Positions 31,047-38,238 of a stretch of DNA of 38,238 bases are shown here, piece by piece. The notes beneath the pieces are model-generated. The model was not told the origin of the DNA. It did not search any database and saw only the letters and a list, made by a program, of their open reading frames with translations. The stretch comes from a virus, in the IMG/VR virus record IMGVR_UViG_3300035698_002549, positions 1 through 38,238 of that record; one strand, written 5' to 3'. Positions within the stretch are counted from its first letter, which is position 1; each line of letters starts with the position of its first letter. The position numbers were made by a program, and so were the translations under genes.

Positions 31047-32419
31047 TCCGGCACCATCCCTTTGTTTTTATGTCCATCGTTTATATCAATCTTCAATGCC
31101 TCATTCATAAAACCGACGAGCCTTGTAAACATTTTATCAGCGGCCTTTGATTTCTTTTGAAGGTTTTGAAGCACCGCCAATTCGCCCTCACTTGTTACAA
31201 TGTCAACCGTGACTGGCCTCAACTGGCCGAACCTCCAACACCTTCTGACGCCTTGGTAATACTGTTCGTAGCTATGGCTTGGGAAAGTTGTCATGTGGTT
31301 GCAGTGTTGCCAGTTCAAACCAAAGGCCCCTATTTTTGGTTTTGTTATAAGCACTCTTAAATTCCCGCTTGAAAACGCTTCAAAAGTTGCCTCCTTTTTT
31401 TCATCTGTCATTCCCGACCCTTTTACCTGCTTCGACCCTGGTATAAGTTTTTCGAGCAAATCTCCTTCTGGATTCAAGTGGCACCAAACAACAGCCGGTT
31501 CATTATGATTAACAATCTCAGCGGCCTTTTCGCATCGTTCGTTAATGGTGAATCTTCGTTCAAGCCTTTGATCTTTTAGGCATAGCGCAGGCTCTGCAAA
31601 TAGCTTGCCCGGCAACGGCCTTGAAACCGGTATAATGGTTTCCCTTTCCGTCAACGCTGGCAATACAAATCTATCATCGTCATATCCAATGTCTGATGGA
31701 TGACGCAACGCCTTTGCCCACGAACAAACCCATTGCCAAAAAACGTCTTCGGCATGTTTTTTGAATCGCCACTTCACAGGACTGCCACCTCCGGTTCTCC
31801 ACGCGCTTTTTGTCGAACAGTTGTTTAAATTGTTTTTGAAAAACCTGTTCAACATATCCATGTAGCCCATAGCACCTAACGCTTCGCTTGACGTTCCAAG
31901 TTCTGTATAATCGTTTGGTGCAGCGGTGGCGGTACAAAGCAATCTATACCGCATTGGGTTTAAAAACTCAGTTATGGCTTTTCGCCTTGATCCATCGAAG
32001 TTTTTTAATATACTTGATTCATCGCATACAACACCGATGTAATCATTCCGGTCGAACATATGTAATCGTTCGTAATTCGTAACAGTTATTTTTGCCTTTG
32101 GTTTTCCATCTTGTGATCGCTTGCATTCAATACCGAACTTTTCACCCTCTGATTCGGTTTGTTTTGATACTGCAAGCGGTGTCAATGTTAATATGTTTTT
32201 ATTTGTTTTCTCAACTATCTTTTGTGCCCATTCTAATTGCATTGGAGTTTTACCCAATCCACAATCGGCAAGAACGGCGCATCTTCCGGTTCTTATAGCC
32301 CACGAAACAATGGCCTTCTGCCAATCAAACAGCATCGGGTTTAAATCGGATTCATTAACTTCAAACCCTGATTCTGTATGCTGGATGATTTTCTTTTCCA
32401 GGAATTCAAGATAACTCAT
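31037..32419 (-). CDS. SNF2-type SF2 helicase
   Basis: A 460-residue helicase. It shows WQKAIVSWAI, Walker A ADCGLGKT (51-58), DESS (133-136) as motif II, CTATAAPND (162-170) as motif III, and a C-terminal lobe with GAFGLNWQHCNHMTTF and QGVRRCWRFGQ as motifs V and VI. The SNF2 helicase domain type is common in phages, often beside a DNA methyltransferase. It may remodel protein-bound DNA during replication or recombination. AAGGAG precedes the ATG. Its end overlaps the methyltransferase start. Confidence 0.88.
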   Translation of the reverse strand: MSYLEFLEKKIIQHTESGFEVNESDLNPMLFDWQKAIVSWAIRTGRCAVLADCGLGKTPMQLEWAQKIVEKTNKNILTLTPLAVSKQTESEGEKFGIECKRSQDGKPKAKITVTNYERLHMFDRNDYIGVVCDESSILKNFDGSRRKAITEFLNPMRYRLLCTATAAPNDYTELGTSSEALGAMGYMDMLNRFFKNNLNNCSTKSAWRTGGGSPVKWRFKKHAEDVFWQWVCSWAKALRHPSDIGYDDDRFVLPALTERETIIPVSRPLPGKLFAEPALCLKDQRLERRFTINERCEKAAEIVNHNEPAVVWCHLNPEGDLLEKLIPGSKQVKGSGMTDEKKEATFEAFSSGNLRVLITKPKIGAFGLNWQHCNHMTTFPSHSYEQYYQGVRRCWRFGQLRPVTVDIVTSEGELAVLQNLQKKSKAADKMFTRLVGFMNEALKIDINDGHKNKGMVPEWL

Positions 32420-32434
32420 ATCGCTCCTTTCATT

Positions 32435-32749
32435 TTATTCGTAAATGGTTTCCATGCCCAGTTCGTTTGCCCTGTCTATTTCGGCAATGGTACCGGTTGA
32501 TGGTTCGTAAAATCGGCAAACAACCACAATATCGCATCGTTCCATAAGCGTTATTGCACCTTCCAACCAAACGCTATCAGGCAAAGCGCCATCAAACAGC
32601 GCCGTGTTTTTATGAGGGCAGATAACCGCGTAACCAAGTCGCCAATATTTCAAGGCCACGGCTTCGGCCTTTCTGATATTTTCAACTGTGCCACGAATAG
32701 TGCTTGACCGATACGGGCCAGCTATGTATGCGACTTTTTGTTTTTCCAT
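32435..32749 (-). CDS. DUF4406 / nucleoside 2-deoxyribosyltransferase-like protein
   Basis: A 104-residue protein with the family marks: VAYIAGPYRSST at the start, NIRKAEAVALKYWRLGYAVICPHKNTALFDG, LMERCDIVVVCRFYEPSTGTIAEIDRANELGM. This resembles nucleoside 2-deoxyribosyltransferases, which exchange bases on deoxynucleosides, but many phage members are uncharacterised. It may adjust the nucleotide pool during infection. GGTGAG lies before the ATG. Confidence 0.85.
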   Translation of the reverse strand: MEKQKVAYIAGPYRSSTIRGTVENIRKAEAVALKYWRLGYAVICPHKNTALFDGALPDSVWLEGAITLMERCDIVVVCRFYEPSTGTIAEIDRANELGMETIYE

Positions 32750-32750
32750 A

Positions 32751-32936
32751 TCATCTCACCATTTCCATAAGTTTATTCATTGCTGAATTATAATCGGCGT
32801 CGTCGTGTATATCGTCACGACCTACCGACTCGGCAAATTCCATAAGAATATCCATAAACCTTGATTCTGGATATGTAAGTTCGTCCGTCCCGGTTCTATA
32901 TGCAAATGAGTCGTATTTTCTTGAAATGCTTTCCAT
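32751..32936 (-). CDS. Small acidic phage protein of unknown function
   Basis: A 61-residue acidic protein, predicted helical in its second half (SRFMDILMEFAESV and YNSAMNKLMEMV). It is tightly packed between the helicase and the DUF4406 gene: its ATG directly follows the helicase stop, and GATGGTGG upstream may serve as Shine-Dalgarno. I do not recognise it. Confidence 0.6.
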   Translation of the reverse strand: MESISRKYDSFAYRTGTDELTYPESRFMDILMEFAESVGRDDIHDDADYNSAMNKLMEMVR

Positions 32937-34730
32937 CTATGCCACCATCCTCCAAAAGTTGTTTTTCTTTATAACTCGTATTGAGTCGGGAATATTTGCC
33001 AAAACTGCCGATTTCATTTGCAGGGCGTCTTCGTCGTTTCGTGGCACCTTTCCGGCAAACCGTTGGAAAATCCTTGCCCCTTTTTTGTAAAGCAAAGTCC
33101 CTGGTGGCGAGTAGAATGAAAAATATTCATTGACGTATATATTCGTTCCGGTTCTGCCGTAGCATTTCAAAACCATTTTCAACATAATGTTTCCGCTTTT
33201 CGATTTGTGCCGTTTTATATCGCATCCAGACACAGCCACAACGACAGGTTTTTTATCAACGTCAACCTCGCCCATCTCATACCATTCGTTGTCCTCTTTG
33301 TGTTTTGGCTTTGGCTTTTTGATTAAATCCTTAAATGGTGCCCCGCAAACCTGGCAGAACGAATAACTGAATGGTCTGAATTGAGCCTTTTTGCAAACCT
33401 CGCAAATCCTAACGGTTGACTTTTTTTGCCACAAATCGCAACTATGATCAGGCTGGACAAAGTGTCTGTATTCTTTGGCCTGCTTATTGGCACAAATAAA
33501 GCGCTTTAAAATATCGTCATAGATTACGAACTTGCACTCTTCGCATACTTCGGTTTTATCTTTAAGGGCTTTTTTGGTTTTAACCGGAACGATGATTTCA
33601 GGGTCGTTCGGATTTCCGTGCGTTCTAAAAAGTGCAGCCATGTCGAGCATAAGGCAATTGACTTTTCCTTCATGCGGTCTTTTACCTCGCCCAAACATCT
33701 GTACGAAAAGGGCAGGGGACTGGGTTGGTCGCAAGAACAAAATACAATCAATGCAAGTTGAGTCAAACCCCGTGGTGAGAGATTCAACCGACACAAGGCA
33801 TCGACATCGGCCTGATTCAAATGCTCTGATAGCTGCGACATTATCATTCTCCTCTTTTTTGCTGTGTACGGTTTCGGCTGTTATATACTCTGCGGTTAAT
33901 GCTGTTTTAACAGCTTCAGCGTGCGCTATATCAACGCAAAAGACAGCTATATGCCTGCGCCCTTCTGCATAGTTTTTAACAGCCATGACGGCGCTTTGGA
34001 TGTGCCGTTTCTTTCTTAATCGTTCGGACAACTGCCCTGAAACATAATCGCCTGCGTTATTCTTAGGTACGTTTTCAATATCCGGCGCTATGTTTTTCAC
34101 TTCCAGGCAAATGTGCGGCACTAAATATGGTGGATCATGTTGTTCAAGTTCTTCCATTGTAATCTGGTAGTCCAAATCGTCAAACCAATTCGTGCAACCT
34201 GGCCGAACGCGATCACCATATATAAAACCGGAGCCTAACCGATATGGCGTGGCCGTAAAACCGACCACTTTCAGGTTTGGGTTTTTCGCTTCCTGTTCAA
34301 GCAAGAACTTCTGAATCTGTGACGCCTTGTCCCGAGTGTTTAGCTGATGCACTTCGTCAATCACGATTAAATCAAACGGTTTTTTCGGCTGGCAGTTTAC
34401 GAGCGTTTGAATCGTGGCTATCGTCACCGGTTTGTCAACTTCAACCGTGGCTGATATTTTCTTAGATGCTATACCAACAACGCCAAAAACCGAACCTGGA
34501 AACGCTTGCATGAATTTATCATGCGTCTGCATAACTAACGTCCCAATCCGCGTAATTATCGCAACTTTATTATGCGGATACTTTGCCAAATACCTTTGGG
34601 CGATTTCATTAAAGATTATAGTCTTGCCGCTGCCACATGGGCCACAGGCTAAAATATAATGCTTAATCAGCATCAAATCAAAAACAGTTTCAACGGTTTC
34701 TGTTTGATAGTAGCGTAGATCGAAGGCCAT
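32937..34730 (-). CDS. SF2 DEAD/H helicase with zinc ribbons and OB-like tail
   Basis: A 597-residue protein. Residues ~1-370 are an SF2 helicase core: LRYYQTETVETVF, Walker A GPCGSGKT (30-37), IDEVH (124-128), FTATPYRLG (~158-166), TTGFDSTCIDCILFLRP, and QMFGRGKRPHEGK as motif VI. Residues ~395-470 carry four CxxC pairs (CEECKF, CEVCKK, CQVCGA and another), a zinc-ribbon block. The last ~100 residues (VVVAVSGCDIKRHKSKSGNIMLKMVLKCYG) match the OB-fold pattern of phage DUF669-like single-strand-binding proteins. It is probably the replicative helicase. Its Shine-Dalgarno is weak. Confidence 0.88.
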   Translation of the reverse strand: MAFDLRYYQTETVETVFDLMLIKHYILACGPCGSGKTIIFNEIAQRYLAKYPHNKVAIITRIGTLVMQTHDKFMQAFPGSVFGVVGIASKKISATVEVDKPVTIATIQTLVNCQPKKPFDLIVIDEVHQLNTRDKASQIQKFLLEQEAKNPNLKVVGFTATPYRLGSGFIYGDRVRPGCTNWFDDLDYQITMEELEQHDPPYLVPHICLEVKNIAPDIENVPKNNAGDYVSGQLSERLRKKRHIQSAVMAVKNYAEGRRHIAVFCVDIAHAEAVKTALTAEYITAETVHSKKEENDNVAAIRAFESGRCRCLVSVESLTTGFDSTCIDCILFLRPTQSPALFVQMFGRGKRPHEGKVNCLMLDMAALFRTHGNPNDPEIIVPVKTKKALKDKTEVCEECKFVIYDDILKRFICANKQAKEYRHFVQPDHSCDLWQKKSTVRICEVCKKAQFRPFSYSFCQVCGAPFKDLIKKPKPKHKEDNEWYEMGEVDVDKKPVVVAVSGCDIKRHKSKSGNIMLKMVLKCYGRTGTNIYVNEYFSFYSPPGTLLYKKGARIFQRFAGKVPRNDEDALQMKSAVLANIPDSIRVIKKNNFWRMVA

Positions 34731-34745
34731 TTGATTAGGTCCGGT

Positions 34746-34910
34746 TTAGATGTAGGGTCGGTTTACCGATTCAAGCGAATCAATGCACGATTCAAGGTCA
34801 TAGATAGCATCATAAAACAGGTTCAATTTTGTCTGGCTGTATTGGCTGCCGTCAAGTTCGCTAATCGACTTCTGCTGGATTTTTAGTTCCTTGATAATAT
34901 CATCAAGCAT
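34746..34910 (-). CDS. Small helical acidic protein (54 aa)
   Basis: A 54-residue acidic, helical protein starting MLDDIIKELKIQQKSISELDG and ending IDSLESVNRPYI. GGGGAGGG lies directly upstream of the ATG at 34910. It lies between the RDF-like gene and the helicase and immediately follows a hairpin. The coding potential is clear from the Shine-Dalgarno and the filled gap. I do not recognise a family. Confidence 0.65.
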   Translation of the reverse strand: MLDDIIKELKIQQKSISELDGSQYSQTKLNLFYDAIYDLESCIDSLESVNRPYI

Positions 34911-34926
34911 AACAAACCCTCCCCAA

Positions 34927-34955
34927 CCGCACGACCACCACCGGTAGCCGTGCGG
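34927..34955 (-). promoter_or_regulatory. Intercistronic hairpin upstream of a Shine-Dalgarno
   Basis: CCGCACG and CGTGCGG form a 7-bp stem, with an inner ACC/GGT helix in the loop. In the leftward RNA it lies just before the GGGGAGGG of the 54-residue gene and after the RDF-like gene. No U-run follows. It resembles the 1508-1527 element in placement. Confidence 0.6.
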
Positions 34956-34966
34956 CGATTGTTGGT

Positions 34967-37300
34967 TTACGCCACTTTCCCCTTGTAAAACTCTGCAAAT
35001 TCCGATTGGATTTTTTGCGGTGTGCCGTGTGGCAGGCCGTTGGCAATTTGGATCGGCCCTGCCTGAAACTTTTCCATAAAGAATTCACGAACGATAGCTC
35101 CGAAAAGATCGTCAACTTCGACCCCAACTGTTGACGCGGCGAAGTTCACAGCACCACCAAAATTAGAGATTACCGGCAAGTCGGAAAGCTGTTGTTGTTC
35201 CGGTGCAGGTGGCTTGCCTTCGTTGCACCATTCGTCAAGATGAACCACGATTCGTTCACGGACGGGTTCCTGATACATGGTTTCGTAAAGGTGGGTCATT
35301 TGGCCGGTAATGGCAGGACTAAAGGCGCGGATGAATTCAATCGCTTTGCCCATGAGCGTTCCCGGTGCCAGCTTGGCAACTTTTTCCGTCTCGATGATGT
35401 GGTTTCGCAGCGCATGACACGGCGCAATATCCTCCAATAAAGTCTCAAAATGGTGGACATGCTGGAGCTGGATCATGTTCCGGCTTTCTATGTCAAACGG
35501 TTTAATCTTACCGTCTGTTTTGTCGTGTACGCTGAACAATCGCATTGCCAGTTTGACACCGGCATCGTCGTAGCCTTTTTCGCTGATCTGAGACATGATA
35601 CGTTTAATGGCTTTCCTTTCAGGGTCGGTGCCGATTGGGTCCGTGGGTTGACCGGAGAAAACGAATGCGGTTGTGCCGGCATTGTCGGCCAATCGTTTCA
35701 ATTCCAACCATGCGGCAAACCCGGGGTGGTCGGTCTGATATTTGAACTTATCGAACTTGGCCCATATCTGGTTGAGCACCGGGGCAGAGGTAACGGCCAT
35801 GCGCTGTTCATCTGAAATCAACAACAACATGCCCTTTTGTTTCAGCTTGTTCAGGTCTGCTGGTTGATACCCTACTGCACCGTTCTTCTCCGCCAGCGAC
35901 TTTTCAGCGGCCTGCCGTTCGGCTTCAACTGCCGGATCTGTTGACAGGCCGTTGGCGTCCAGGGGTGGTTTGGTTTGCAGGGCGGCCAATGTAATATCCA
36001 CAAATTCGCCTTGGCCTTCGCCGTTGACAGTTCGTTCAACCCTGAAAATGGGCGCGGCTTGGTCGGTGGCGTTGATGTCTGTGATCTTGACGGTTATGGT
36101 CTTTTTGAGTTTGGCCGAGTAGAACGCATAGTTACCGCCGACTTGATAGCCGAAAGCCACCTGGCAGGCTGCTGAATTGCCATTGTCGGGCGTTTCCGCT
36201 TCGGCCTGTGCATCGGTATGGGTTTCCGGTTCTGGACTCGTTGTGACAGCGCTGGCCCCTTGTGAGGCATTGGTTTTATATCCGGTGCCCCTGGCCGTCG
36301 GCGCCCCCACTGGTACAACGTCAACAGGTTCTTTTTTCTCCGGTTCGACGGTGCCGGGTTTGGGTTTCAAATCGTAGTTTGGCTTTTCGGTGGCGCCGTT
36401 TGCCACGGCGATATCATTTGCAGTTTTTTCTTTTTCCGGGTCAATCGTTTCGGTGCTGACTTGTTCAGGGTAGAATTCAGGCACCACATCTTCGTCCATC
36501 ATGTCGGAGTCGTAGGCAATCAGGCGTCGGGCATCTTTTTCAATGTCTTCCATCCTGATCTGGTGTTTCTGACGGTCAAGGGCCATCGTGTATCCTATTT
36601 CACGTAGCTTTTCAAACGTGCCACGGTATTCAAGGCCGACAACGTAAACCGTTTGGACTCTGTTTGTTCCAGGGGCTATAACGGTTTTGGGCGTGACTCG
36701 CAACATCAAAGGCACCCCTGCCAGCGGTCCACCTGTCACGGATTTGATAAGCGTCAATGAAGACAGGATACCAACAACAGAATTGTAAGAAGTGGTGCGA
36801 AACTTCCAGACACCGCCCACAGATTCGGCACCGTCGATAATGACCGAAAGTGCCCCGTTGATCTTGCACTTTTCCCGGCCATGATATTCTGGATTCTGAC
36901 GTTCACATGGGCATTCTACCATCTGATATTTTCCTTGACCGGCAACCCGCTTTGCCCTGATACCGTCACCGGTACACCATGCCACCATGCCCTGAAAACA
37001 TGAATACCGGCAAACGAAGTTGAGAAGCATGTCGTCATAGAGAAGTCGAACCGGTAATTCGGTTGGAGCGTCACCATAAAGCTGGTGGATTTCCTCGTCA
37101 CGGATAAAATTGTCATCCGGTCCCCGCATCATTCCAACAATACGGAAGTGGTCAAGTTTTTGCGGCGGTTGGAACTGGTTTCCCTGTTTCGACCGGATCA
37201 TTTCCCCCTTTTCACCGATCTTTATCTTGCCACGTTCCATCAATGCCGGGATAAGGTTTGCGATTTGGTTCGGTCTGAAATTACTCGCTTCGTTTTCCAT
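34967..37300 (-). CDS. RDF-like (phiC31 gp3-type) N-terminal domain, large phage protein
   Basis: A 777-residue protein. Residues ~50-265 match the recombination directionality factor-like family of phage proteins: YGDAPTELPVRLLYDD, WCTGDGIRAKR, CPCERQNPEYHGREKCKINGALSVII, WKFRTTSYNSVVGILSSL and VVGLEYRGTFEKLREIGY, with Cys pairs consistent with a zinc site. Residues ~270-400 are low-complexity and acidic (EPEKKEPVDVVPV). Residues ~405-777 are not recognised; they include HVHHFETLLEDIAPCHALR and a helix-rich end. The true RDF role requires a serine integrase, which is not seen. AAAGGA precedes the ATG at 37300. Confidence 0.75.
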   Translation of the reverse strand: MENEASNFRPNQIANLIPALMERGKIKIGEKGEMIRSKQGNQFQPPQKLDHFRIVGMMRGPDDNFIRDEEIHQLYGDAPTELPVRLLYDDMLLNFVCRYSCFQGMVAWCTGDGIRAKRVAGQGKYQMVECPCERQNPEYHGREKCKINGALSVIIDGAESVGGVWKFRTTSYNSVVGILSSLTLIKSVTGGPLAGVPLMLRVTPKTVIAPGTNRVQTVYVVGLEYRGTFEKLREIGYTMALDRQKHQIRMEDIEKDARRLIAYDSDMMDEDVVPEFYPEQVSTETIDPEKEKTANDIAVANGATEKPNYDLKPKPGTVEPEKKEPVDVVPVGAPTARGTGYKTNASQGASAVTTSPEPETHTDAQAEAETPDNGNSAACQVAFGYQVGGNYAFYSAKLKKTITVKITDINATDQAAPIFRVERTVNGEGQGEFVDITLAALQTKPPLDANGLSTDPAVEAERQAAEKSLAEKNGAVGYQPADLNKLKQKGMLLLISDEQRMAVTSAPVLNQIWAKFDKFKYQTDHPGFAAWLELKRLADNAGTTAFVFSGQPTDPIGTDPERKAIKRIMSQISEKGYDDAGVKLAMRLFSVHDKTDGKIKPFDIESRNMIQLQHVHHFETLLEDIAPCHALRNHIIETEKVAKLAPGTLMGKAIEFIRAFSPAITGQMTHLYETMYQEPVRERIVVHLDEWCNEGKPPAPEQQQLSDLPVISNFGGAVNFAASTVGVEVDDLFGAIVREFFMEKFQAGPIQIANGLPHGTPQKIQSEFAEFYKGKVA

Positions 37301-37320
37301 GGTTCAGTTTCCTTTCAAGG

Positions 37321-37740
37321 TTAATTGTCAAACCAGAATACCACCCTTACGGCATCCGCGCCTTTCGGTAGATATTCAGAATCGTCATAATGCTTGTGGT
37401 CGGTGAGGCCATTCCCGAACATAAACACGCCATTAAAGATGGCCGTTTCGATACAGAAATCATCTGTAACGGCCCTCAACCATAGCGATAGCTCGTCAAT
37501 TTCGTCCTCATTAAACCACGATGCGGTGTGCCAATCGCTTCGACCACGCTCCCAATCAAGCGCGGTTATCACCGACATATCAACCGGGATGCCCTTTGGT
37601 TCGACTATCGCTGGTCCATTGCCACGGACTCCGGCCATTCTATCGAAAAGTTCATACCATCGGTCAACACGAACGGCTGAATAGTGTTCCCATTTACCTT
37701 CGTATCTCAGTTCAATGTGGACGTGAATATCACAGCCCAT
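37321..37740 (-). CDS. Conserved phage protein, 'MGCDIH' type
   Basis: A 139-residue protein of a common phage family without assigned function. Diagnostic residues are the start MGCDIHVHIELRYEGKW, YELFDRMAGVRGN, and DWHTASWFNEDEI. The His/Cys/Asp arrangement suggests a metal-binding or enzymatic role but is unproven. The ATG at 37740 is preferred over the GTG at 37749 because GGGGAGG lies eight bases upstream of it, inside the previous gene. It precedes the RDF-like gene. Confidence 0.78.
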   Translation of the reverse strand: MGCDIHVHIELRYEGKWEHYSAVRVDRWYELFDRMAGVRGNGPAIVEPKGIPVDMSVITALDWERGRSDWHTASWFNEDEIDELSLWLRAVTDDFCIETAIFNGVFMFGNGLTDHKHYDDSEYLPKGADAVRVVFWFDN

Positions 37741-37745
37741 ACCAA

Positions 37746-38066
37746 TCACCTCCCCTTCCGATTAAACGGTTTCAAAATAACCATCGGCCCGAAGATTTCC
37801 ACGTTCTTTTTCCGGCGGGAAATCGTGATTTCCTTGCCACCTTTCAGGCGTAACTTGACGGCATGGACGTTGCTGTCCTTGATCACAACGCCAACACCGT
37901 ATCCACGTTTCGTAGTAAACCGGGCCATGCGTTCAAGTTTCATCGGCACGACTTCGACCGGTACGGCTTCGGGTTTGTCGATTTCTGCCAGCTTGAAACT
38001 TTCCCAGATTGTGCCGTGAAAAGGGGTTTCGTAGTCGCTGTTCGATGCTGCGAATATCAACTGCAT
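37746..38066 (-). CDS. Small basic phage protein of unknown function
   Basis: A 106-residue basic protein. The second half is strand-rich (GYGVGVVIKDSNVHAVKLRLKGGKEITISRRKKNVEIFGPMVILKPF), like a small nucleic-acid-binding barrel, but this is only a pattern impression. AAAGGAGG precedes the ATG. It is followed by the MGCDIH gene whose Shine-Dalgarno it contains. A palindromic element lies just upstream, between it and the next gene's stop. Confidence 0.65.
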   Translation of the reverse strand: MQLIFAASNSDYETPFHGTIWESFKLAEIDKPEAVPVEVVPMKLERMARFTTKRGYGVGVVIKDSNVHAVKLRLKGGKEITISRRKKNVEIFGPMVILKPFNRKGR

Positions 38067-38079
38067 GATGACCTCCTTT

Positions 38080-38093
38080 TTAAACGGGTTTAA
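38080..38093. promoter_or_regulatory. 14-bp palindromic element, copy 6
   Basis: TTAAACGGGTTTAA matches the consensus at 13 of 14 positions. It lies four bases after the stop of the partial gene and just before the Shine-Dalgarno of the gene starting at 38066 (leftward sense). Confidence 0.55.
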
Positions 38094-38096
38094 AAT

Positions 38097-38238
38097 CTAT
38101 TCTAAATTGCTTGGCATGTCACCATCTGCGTCACAGTGGGGCGGTGGGTATCCGTGCTTGTGGATATTGCGGTGCCTCAGTGCCCTGTTGAATGCCGTGA
38201 ATGGAGCCTTGAATAGTGCCTCTATAAGAATAGCGACA
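38097..38238 (-). CDS. Partial 'DADGD' small phage protein, 5' end outside window
   Basis: The last 46 residues of a small protein, ending HKHGYPPPHCDADGDMPSNLE. HGYPPPHCDADGD is a conserved block in short phage proteins of unknown function. The gene runs off the right edge of the window. If the ends are joined in a circle, the frame stays open to a GTG at 5..3, but no Shine-Dalgarno is evident there. The Cys/His/Asp cluster may bind metal. Confidence 0.7.
   Translation of the reverse strand, partial: VAILIEALFKAPFTAFNRALRHRNIHKHGYPPPHCDADGDMPSNLE

Noticed and set aside
36094-36377. Open frames on both strands in the low-complexity part of the RDF-like gene
   Set aside because: Shadows of a Pro/Glu/Thr-rich linker; no start signals.
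1-38238. tRNA genes, CRISPR array, insertion sequences, integrase and attachment site
   Set aside because: I looked in the gaps and found no cloverleaf, no regularly spaced repeat array, no transposase and no integrase; the gaps are under 300 bases.

Overview
The window is a tailed dsDNA bacteriophage genome (siphovirus-like, HK97-type head and long tail), or most of one. Evidence is an ordered set of large terminase, portal, ClpP-type protease, HK97-fold capsid protein, head-tail connectors, tail tube, frameshifted tail chaperones, a 1067-residue tape measure, tail hub and lysis genes. I see no tRNA, rRNA, CRISPR array, insertion sequence, integrase, repressor or DNA polymerase. The host cannot be named. 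The single-domain M15 endolysin without a wall-binding domain fits a Gram-negative host, but this is inference.

Layout. Positions 1-148 are a dyad-rich control region. One small rightward gene (149-385) faces a short leftward cluster (1738 to 382) with an excisionase-like HTH protein, a C5-methyltransferase-like protein and three small unknowns, driven by a good sigma70-type promoter at 1773-1801. From 1954 to 29203 all genes run rightward: packaging (1954-4121), two small accessory genes, portal/protease/capsid (4818-8452), an unusually long run of ten mostly unrecognised small genes (8524-13675), connectors (13672-14949), a glycosyltransferase-rich insertion interleaved with tail-completion genes (14987-18133), tail tube, G/GT chaperones, tape measure, hub with a beta-helix spike, fibre-like protein, and lysis. 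From 38238 back to 29169 all genes run leftward: small conserved phage proteins, an RDF-like protein, an SF2 helicase with a probable OB-fold tail, a DUF4406 protein, an SNF2-type helicase overlapping an N4/N6 DNA methyltransferase, and a CHC2 zinc-finger primase-like protein.

How it works together. The leftward genes look like early DNA metabolism and modification; the rightward genes build and release the virion. Most genes are tightly packed with ATGA or TAATG overlaps, which implies translational coupling.

Most notable signals: (1) a 14-bp palindromic element, consensus TTAAACCGGTTTAA, that sits at or just after stop codons at six gene boundaries, including both convergent junctions; (2) an A-AAA-AAC slippery site producing a G/GT chaperone fusion; (3) a three-gene glycosylation cassette inside the connector/tail region, one gene fusing a glycosyltransferase to a methyltransferase and another containing an apparent in-frame internal start; (4) a domain inserted in the gp6-like connector; (5) tandem paralogous genes after the capsid gene; (6) stable hairpins between genes, two of them directly upstream of Shine-Dalgarno sequences.
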